A stretch of 7,515 bases of DNA from Candidatus Zipacnadia bacterium (lineage in GTDB: Bacteria; Armatimonadota; Zipacnadia; Zipacnadales; Zipacnadaceae): the NCBI GenBank assembly GCA_029821515.1, contig JALGTD010000127.1:1-7515 (forward strand). The letters are read 5' to 3'. The position numbers and the translations under genes are program-made. The notes below the pieces were generated by a model, which worked only from the letters and a program-made list of their open reading frames with translations, had not been told where the DNA came from and did no database searches. Positions 5,994-7,515 of this stretch are shown here, piece after piece (the stretch's first letter is position 1; each line of letters begins with the position of its first letter).

Positions 5994-6553
5994 TCTATAA
6001 GGCTGATACCGTGCCCATCGGCAAGGATCAGTCGCCACACCTGGAACTTACCCGCGAGATCGTGCGGCGCTTTAACAACTTCTACGGTGACGTCTTTCCT
6101 GAGCCGCAGGCAATGTTCAGCGAGTTTGCCCTGGTGCCGGGCACTGATGGGCGAAAGATGAGCAAATCCTACGGGAATACCATAGATCTGGCTGACGAGC
6201 CTGAAGAAATTGAGCAGAAGATTCGCAAGATGTTCACCGATCCCACTAAGGTATATCGGGGCGACCCGGGTCATCCCGACAAGTGTCCGGTGTTCGTCTT
6301 TCAGGATATGTATAACAAGGAGCGCACCGAATCGATAAAAGAGGCCTGCGAAGCTGGTGAGTTGGGCTGTGTGGATTGCAAGGCGGAGGTCACTGAAAAG
6401 TTGCTGGCGGCGCTGGCTCCGGTGATGGAGCGGCGCCGCGAGTTAGAAGCTGACCGGGGTTTGGTACGGGATGTGCTGGCTAGTGGGGCACAGCAGGCCC
6501 GGCAGGTGGCTGCGGCGACGATGGAGGAAGTTCGTGCGGCGATGAAGCTATGA
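5987..6553 (+). CDS. trpS: Tryptophanyl-tRNA synthetase, C-terminal fragment (frame broken)
   Basis: The rest of TrpRS, in a different frame. Family alignment starts with IIIYKADT at 5987. If translated alone, the first start is GTG 6011, which gives 180 aa with only a weak AAGG before it. Counted from 6011, GKDQSPHLELTREI (4-17) is the conserved GxDQ block, GTDGRKMSKSYGN (44-56) carries the KMSKS ATP loop, and MFTDPTKVYRGDPG (74-87) and LGCVDCK (118-124) follow in the usual order. The end, ARQVAAATMEEVRAAMKL, is the usual TrpRS C-terminus. Adding the two fragments and the 14 residues expected between them gives about 328 residues, a normal bacterial TrpRS length, so nothing else seems lost. 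The pattern resembles the Thermotoga-type TrpRS rather than the long forms with extra domains. Confidence 0.85.
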   Translation: MIIYKADTVPIGKDQSPHLELTREIVRRFNNFYGDVFPEPQAMFSEFALVPGTDGRKMSKSYGNTIDLADEPEEIEQKIRKMFTDPTKVYRGDPGHPDKCPVFVFQDMYNKERTESIKEACEAGELGCVDCKAEVTEKLLAALAPVMERRRELEADRGLVRDVLASGAQQARQVAAATMEEVRAAMKL

Positions 6554-6576
6554 CCGGGCCGAGACGCCGAATCGGT

Positions 6577-6583
6577 GAGGTGA
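6577..6583 (+). promoter_or_regulatory. Shine-Dalgarno for the GTG start at 6590
   Basis: GAGGTGA lies 6 nt before GTG 6590. The family's first strand (KAVVLCAGEGTRLRPL) begins five residues later, which fits this start. It falls in the 36-nt gap after trpS. Confidence 0.7.
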
Positions 6584-6589
6584 TATTCA

Positions 6590-7515
6590 GTGGCAGTTCG
6601 CAAGGCTGTAGTTTTATGTGCTGGTGAAGGTACGCGTCTGCGCCCGTTGAGCTTCTCGGTGCCCAAGCACCTGATGAGCGTGGCCGGCCAGCCCCTGCTG
6701 GGATGGATACTGGAGGCGCTCAGCGAAGCCGGCATCGAGCAGGTCGGCATAATAACACCACCGCACGAAGAGGCTATCCGCGAGTTCGTAGCAAATGGGG
6801 CAGCCTGGGGAATGAGCGCCACCTATCTGGTTCAGCCCGAACCGCTGGGGCTGGGCCATGCCGTCAAGTGCGCCCGCGACTTCCTGGGCAACGATGCCTT
6901 TCTGATGTACCTGGGCGATAATGCTCTGGAGCAGCCGCTGGGTGAGTTTATTGGCGAGTTTGAGCGAAGCGAAGCTGATGCTACAGTACTGGTCAAGCAG
7001 GTGGACGACCCCCGCCAGTATGGTGTGGTGGAGATGCGCGACGGCCAGGTAGCTGGACTGGTGGAGAAGCCGCCCAATCCTCCCAGTAACCTGGCTATTG
7101 TCGGTGTTTACGTTTTTCAGCCGTCGATCCTGGAGGCGATTGATCGCATCACCCCTTCGGCTCGCGGCGAGTATGAGATCACCGATGCTATCCAGCAATT
7201 GCTGAACGACGGTGGCAAGGTAATGGCCCACGAATTGACCGGATTCTGGGAAGATGCCGCTGCGCCCCTGGATCTGCTGCGCATCAACCGTTTCTACTTG
7301 GATAGGCTTGATCTGGCCGTCCACGGTGTAATAAATGAGGCCAGCAGCACCGAGGGCGCGATAGGCATAGGTGTGGGTACCCAGGTGACCAGCTGTGCGT
7401 TGTCGGGACCCTGCCTGGTAGGGAAGGACTCAGTCCTGGCCAACAGTGACATTGGGCCCAACGTGTCAATTGGTGATAACTGCCGGGTTATTGATGCAAA
7501 ATTGCGCAATTGTAT
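6590..7515 (+). CDS. rmlA: Sugar-1-phosphate nucleotidyltransferase, RmlA-long type (partial, runs off right edge)
   Basis: This enzyme activates a sugar-1-phosphate with dTTP or UTP, most likely glucose-1-phosphate to dTDP-glucose for envelope glycans. There are 308 whole codons without a stop. The N-terminal Rossmann-like domain has the nucleotide loop AGEGTRLRP (11-19) with PK (25-26), then QPEPLGLGHAVKCARDFLG (82-100), the metal and base region MYLGDN (106-111), YGVVE (144-148), VEKPPNPPSNLAIVGVY (158-174) and RGEYEITDAIQQL (192-204). From about 255 a left-handed beta-helix begins (IGIGVGTQV, LVGKDSVL, IGPNVSIGDNC), as in the roughly 355-aa long RmlA/StrD form, so perhaps 45-50 residues are beyond the edge. 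The family's WxDTGKPEDLL is WEDAAAPLDLL here (220-230). A UTP- or GlmU-like sugar nucleotidyltransferase is the alternative, since base specificity cannot be read by eye. Confidence 0.85.
   Translation, partial: MAVRKAVVLCAGEGTRLRPLSFSVPKHLMSVAGQPLLGWILEALSEAGIEQVGIITPPHEEAIREFVANGAAWGMSATYLVQPEPLGLGHAVKCARDFLGNDAFLMYLGDNALEQPLGEFIGEFERSEADATVLVKQVDDPRQYGVVEMRDGQVAGLVEKPPNPPSNLAIVGVYVFQPSILEAIDRITPSARGEYEITDAIQQLLNDGGKVMAHELTGFWEDAAAPLDLLRINRFYLDRLDLAVHGVINEASSTEGAIGIGVGTQVTSCALSGPCLVGKDSVLANSDIGPNVSIGDNCRVIDAKLRNC

Noticed and set aside
5613..6553. TrpRS as a natural two-subunit (split) enzyme or a programmed frameshift
   Set aside because: A conserved segment of about 14 residues is absent from both pieces, so neither a split nor a ribosomal shift could restore it. 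There is no slippery heptamer, and the second piece has only a weak ribosome binding site.
6614..7324. Long minus-strand open frame (236 codons) opposite the nucleotidyltransferase gene
   Set aside because: The + strand encodes a clearly conserved RmlA-type protein over the same bases, and the antisense product has no recognisable motif.
1..7515. Insertion sequences, CRISPR arrays, tRNA or rRNA genes, attachment sites
   Set aside because: No transposase or integrase, no regularly spaced repeats, no cloverleaf or rRNA sequence and no terminal inverted repeats were seen in either strand.

Overview
The window reads as a stretch of bacterial chromosome, moderately GC-rich, with every recognised gene on the + strand. 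Nothing in it fixes the species. An envelope protein with bacterial Ig-like repeats and a copper-amine-oxidase-N ('stalk') domain, a Thermotoga-like TrpRS and a poly(A) polymerase/CCA family enzyme of the 'DDPTR' type would fit Armatimonadota, Chloroflexota or Firmicutes-related bacteria. That placement is inference and weak.

Layout. Positions 1-390 hold no convincing gene. They contain a good sigma70-type promoter (196-225), a leader of about 160 nt and a strong Shine-Dalgarno that sets the first start at 391. Positions 391-2167 are one exported surface-protein gene, now split into two frames by a lesion near 956-975. A hairpin terminator (2203-2237) and a second small hairpin fill the gap before the next gene. 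From 2284 to the window end there is a tight co-directional cluster with gaps of 15-36 nt: lysA (diaminopimelate decarboxylase), a tRNA CCA-adding/poly(A) polymerase family gene, an M50 intramembrane metalloprotease, trpS (split into two frames near 5985-5995), and a sugar-1-phosphate nucleotidyltransferase of the RmlA-long type that runs off the right edge.

How the genes fit together. The cluster is mainly housekeeping: lysine and meso-DAP supply, tRNA 3'-end maturation, tRNA-Trp charging, membrane proteolysis and activated sugars for the envelope. The short spacing suggests one transcript, although no clear promoter was found just before lysA.

The main observation is that two of the six genes carry the same kind of lesion. 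A short internal block is missing, its length is not a multiple of three, and both flanks still align with the family. In trpS the missing block is the tryptophan-binding segment, and the junction can be explained by loss of about 46 nt between two ATATCA copies. These are either real small deletions or assembly/sequencing errors, and the sequence alone cannot decide. I see no new biological system, mobile element, CRISPR array or RNA gene here.
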